From contig DPGK01000030.1 of the NCBI GenBank assembly GCA_003523225.1, positions 39,093-46,713 of the forward strand: a stretch of 7,621 bases of DNA. Direction: 5' to 3'. Made by a program: the position numbers and the translations under genes. Source of the DNA: Clostridiales bacterium. Its GTDB lineage: Bacteria > Bacillota > Clostridia > Oscillospirales > CAG-272. Under the pieces are notes generated by a model. It did not search any database. It was not told where the DNA came from and was given only the letters and a program-made list of their open reading frames with translations. Of the stretch, positions 5,827-7,621 are shown piece after piece (within the stretch, counting starts at the first letter, position 1; each line of letters opens with the position of its first letter).

Positions 5827-5859
5827 GCTCAGGATGCACTCAGAAAGGACATTCATTTT

Positions 5860-7584
5860 ATGAAAAAAAACTATCCGCTTTACGAGACAACGGTATTCCG
5901 CGACTTCCGCGTCATGACGGAGCAGGCTGCAGAGCTGCACGGTGACGACACCGCGTTTTCCTTCAAGAAAAATCCCACCGACGCCGAGGTCGTAAAAGTC
6001 AGCTTCAATCAGGCGCGCAACGACATACGCGATTTCGGTACAGAGTGCATCAGCATGGGTCTGCGCGACAAAAAGTGCGCCATCATCGGCGGCGGCAGCG
6101 TAGGATGGATCTATGCCTACTTTGCGCTGATGTCAATTGGAGCTGTAACCGTTCCGATCGACAAGGAACTGCCCGCGGGCGACATGGCGTCAATAATCAG
6201 CCGCGCCGACTGCACGGCTGTCTTTTACGGTGCTGAGATAGGCGGCAAGCTCGACTATATCAAGTCAAACACCTCCGCCTCTGTTTTCGTCTGCGTCAAC
6301 GGCGAGCAGAATACCGACAGCGGCTCAGCCGACCTTACCGCCGCCGACCTTATCGCGCGCGGAGGCGAAAAGTACGCCGCAGGTGACAATTCCTATTACG
6401 ATTACGAAATCGACCCCGACCGCCTTGCCACGATAGTCTTTACCTCCGGCACTACCGGCAAGGGCAAGGGCGTTATGCTGTCCCAGACCAACATCGTCTC
6501 CGACATGACGCAGGGAATGTACAACTTCGCCATAACAAAAAAGACGATGAACCTGCTTCCCCCGCATCACACCTTCGGCTCGACTGTCAACTTCGTGGGT
6601 CACTTCTCTCAGGGATGCGAGATCTATATTTCCTCGGGGCTTCGCTATATGCTCAAGGAGATGCAGGAGCAGCAACCCACGCACCTGATACTCGTCCCGC
6701 TGTTTGTGGAGACGATATACCGCCGCATCTGGTCAACTGCCGAAAAAACAGGCTCAGCCGATAAGCTGAAAAAGGGCATAAAGATCAGCAACGCCCTGCG
6801 TCGTGTCGGCATTGATATGCGCCGCAAGCTGTTTGCGGACGTGCTGAAGACCTTCGGCGGCAAGCTCGAGATGATAATCTGCGGCGGCGCGGCTCTGAAC
6901 CAGGATATAATTGACTTCTTTGACGCCATCGGCATCACCATCCTCAACGGCTACGGTATCACCGAGTGCTCACCGCTTATCTCCTGCAACCGCAACAAGC
7001 TCCAGCGCAAGGGGAGCGTCGGTATTCCCATTGTCGGCGAGCAGGTTAAGATAAAAGATCCGGACGAAAACGGCGAGGGCGAGATCTGCGTCAAGGGACC
7101 CAACGTCATGCTCGGCTACTATGAAAACCCCGAGGCTACCGCCGAGGTGTTCGACGAGGAGGGCTTCTTCCGCACCGGAGACTACGGCAGGATCGAGGAC
7201 ATCGACGGCGACAAGTGGATATACATCACCGGAAGACTTAAAAACCTTATAATCTTCTCAAACGGCAAGAACGTGTATCCGGAGGAGATAGAAACAGAGC
7301 TTTCCCGCATCCGCGGCGTGCTTGAGGTGGTGGTATACGCCGGCGAGAGCCGCAAGGATCCGCAGAAAGAGGTCATCGTTGCCGAGATATATCCCGACTA
7401 CGAGCAGCTTGAAGCCGACGGAGTTGACGACGTGCAGGCGTATTTCAACGAGCACGTGCGCGAAGCCAACGCCCGCATGGCTCCCTATAAGAAGGTCGGA
7501 ATGGTCAAGGTCCGCAAGACCGAGTTCACCAAAAACACCTCAAAGAAGATCACCCGCTTCAGCATAGACAAATCAATAGACTGA
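5860..7584 (+). CDS. Long-chain acyl-CoA synthetase-like AMP-forming ligase
   Basis: Cytoplasmic or membrane-associated enzyme of the ANL (AMP-binding) superfamily. It should activate a carboxylic acid with ATP to an acyl-adenylate and pass it to CoA, or possibly to a carrier protein. The 574 residues show the core motifs in order. The phosphate-binding loop TIVFTSGTTGKGKGV is at 191-205, NGYGITEC (A5) at 363-370, and RTGDYGRI (A7, Asp441) at 438-445. GRLKNLIIFSNGKNVYPEE (A8 hinge) is at 458-476, and a C-terminal TKNTSKKITR is at 557-566. Lys563 there is the likely adenylation lysine. No signal peptide or fused carrier domain is seen. The motif set and length resemble long-chain fatty acid-CoA ligases, but the chain length or true acid cannot be read from sequence. 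AGAAAGGA (5842-5849) lies 10 nt before ATG. It follows mtlD by 282 bp with its own promoter and structured leader. Confidence 0.9.
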   Translation: MKKNYPLYETTVFRDFRVMTEQAAELHGDDTAFSFKKNPTDAEVVKVSFNQARNDIRDFGTECISMGLRDKKCAIIGGGSVGWIYAYFALMSIGAVTVPIDKELPAGDMASIISRADCTAVFYGAEIGGKLDYIKSNTSASVFVCVNGEQNTDSGSADLTAADLIARGGEKYAAGDNSYYDYEIDPDRLATIVFTSGTTGKGKGVMLSQTNIVSDMTQGMYNFAITKKTMNLLPPHHTFGSTVNFVGHFSQGCEIYISSGLRYMLKEMQEQQPTHLILVPLFVETIYRRIWSTAEKTGSADKLKKGIKISNALRRVGIDMRRKLFADVLKTFGGKLEMIICGGAALNQDIIDFFDAIGITILNGYGITECSPLISCNRNKLQRKGSVGIPIVGEQVKIKDPDENGEGEICVKGPNVMLGYYENPEATAEVFDEEGFFRTGDYGRIEDIDGDKWIYITGRLKNLIIFSNGKNVYPEEIETELSRIRGVLEVVVYAGESRKDPQKEVIVAEIYPDYEQLEADGVDDVQAYFNEHVREANARMAPYKKVGMVKVRKTEFTKNTSKKITRFSIDKSID

Positions 7585-7621
7585 TTATATCGAAAACACA
7601 AAGGGGTGTTAAAAAATTCCT
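7585..7621. other. Short non-coding tail at the window edge
   Basis: AACAC (7598-7602 region) can pair with GTGTT just downstream across an A/G-rich loop, but in the plus direction an A-run rather than a U-tract follows. Nothing further can be assigned before the window ends. Confidence 0.3.

Noticed and set aside
7590..7621. Terminator after the acyl-CoA synthetase gene
   Set aside because: The small AACAC/GTGTT stem is followed by A residues rather than a U-tract in the plus direction, and the window ends too soon to judge.

Overview
The window reads as ordinary chromosomal DNA of an anaerobic Firmicute, most likely a clostridial gut bacterium of the Oscillospiraceae/Ruminococcaceae type. 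The basis is moderately GC-rich coding DNA split by AT-rich gaps, AAAGGA-type ribosome binding sites, TTGAAT/TATAAT-type promoters, and a yybP-ykoY-type manganese riboswitch in front of mntP. The genus assignment is inference. I see no rRNA, tRNA, CRISPR array, transposase or phage gene.

Left half, minus strand (3653 down to 49): a metal-efflux unit. A promoter (-35 TTGAAT, 17 bp, -10 TATAAT) drives a leader that folds as a yybP-ykoY (Mn2+-sensing) riboswitch, followed by a terminator-like hairpin with a U-tract and a competing hairpin. Next come mntP (Mn2+ efflux membrane protein, 191 aa from the start I prefer) and, 60 bp on, a 900-residue PMCA/SERCA-type P-type ATPase. No convincing terminator lies between the two genes, so one Mn2+-controlled transcript may carry both exporters. 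The last ~180 codons of the ATPase gene differ in codon choice from the rest of the gene.

Right half, plus strand (3717 to 7584): three genes that are probably separately controlled. The first is a small stand-alone SLOG/DUF1273-family protein (3776-4279), divergent from mntP and with its own extended -10 promoter. The second is a mannitol-1-phosphate 5-dehydrogenase (4354-5577) with its catalytic K-N-H set intact but no visible mannitol PTS gene. The third is a long-chain acyl-CoA synthetase-like AMP-forming enzyme (5860-7584) with all core adenylation motifs.

The 282-bp gap before the acyl-CoA synthetase is the least explained part. It holds several inverted repeats downstream of mtlD. It also holds a TTGAAT-17-TAAAAT promoter and a ~120-nt leader with mutually exclusive pairings and a perfect 12-bp palindrome, TTGACCGGTCAA. 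That palindrome also overlaps the -35 of a possible second promoter.

No wholly new multi-gene system is evident. The points most worth following are the shared Mn2+ control of the MntP/P-type ATPase pair, the structured leader or operator before the acyl-CoA synthetase gene, and the codon-use break inside the ATPase gene.
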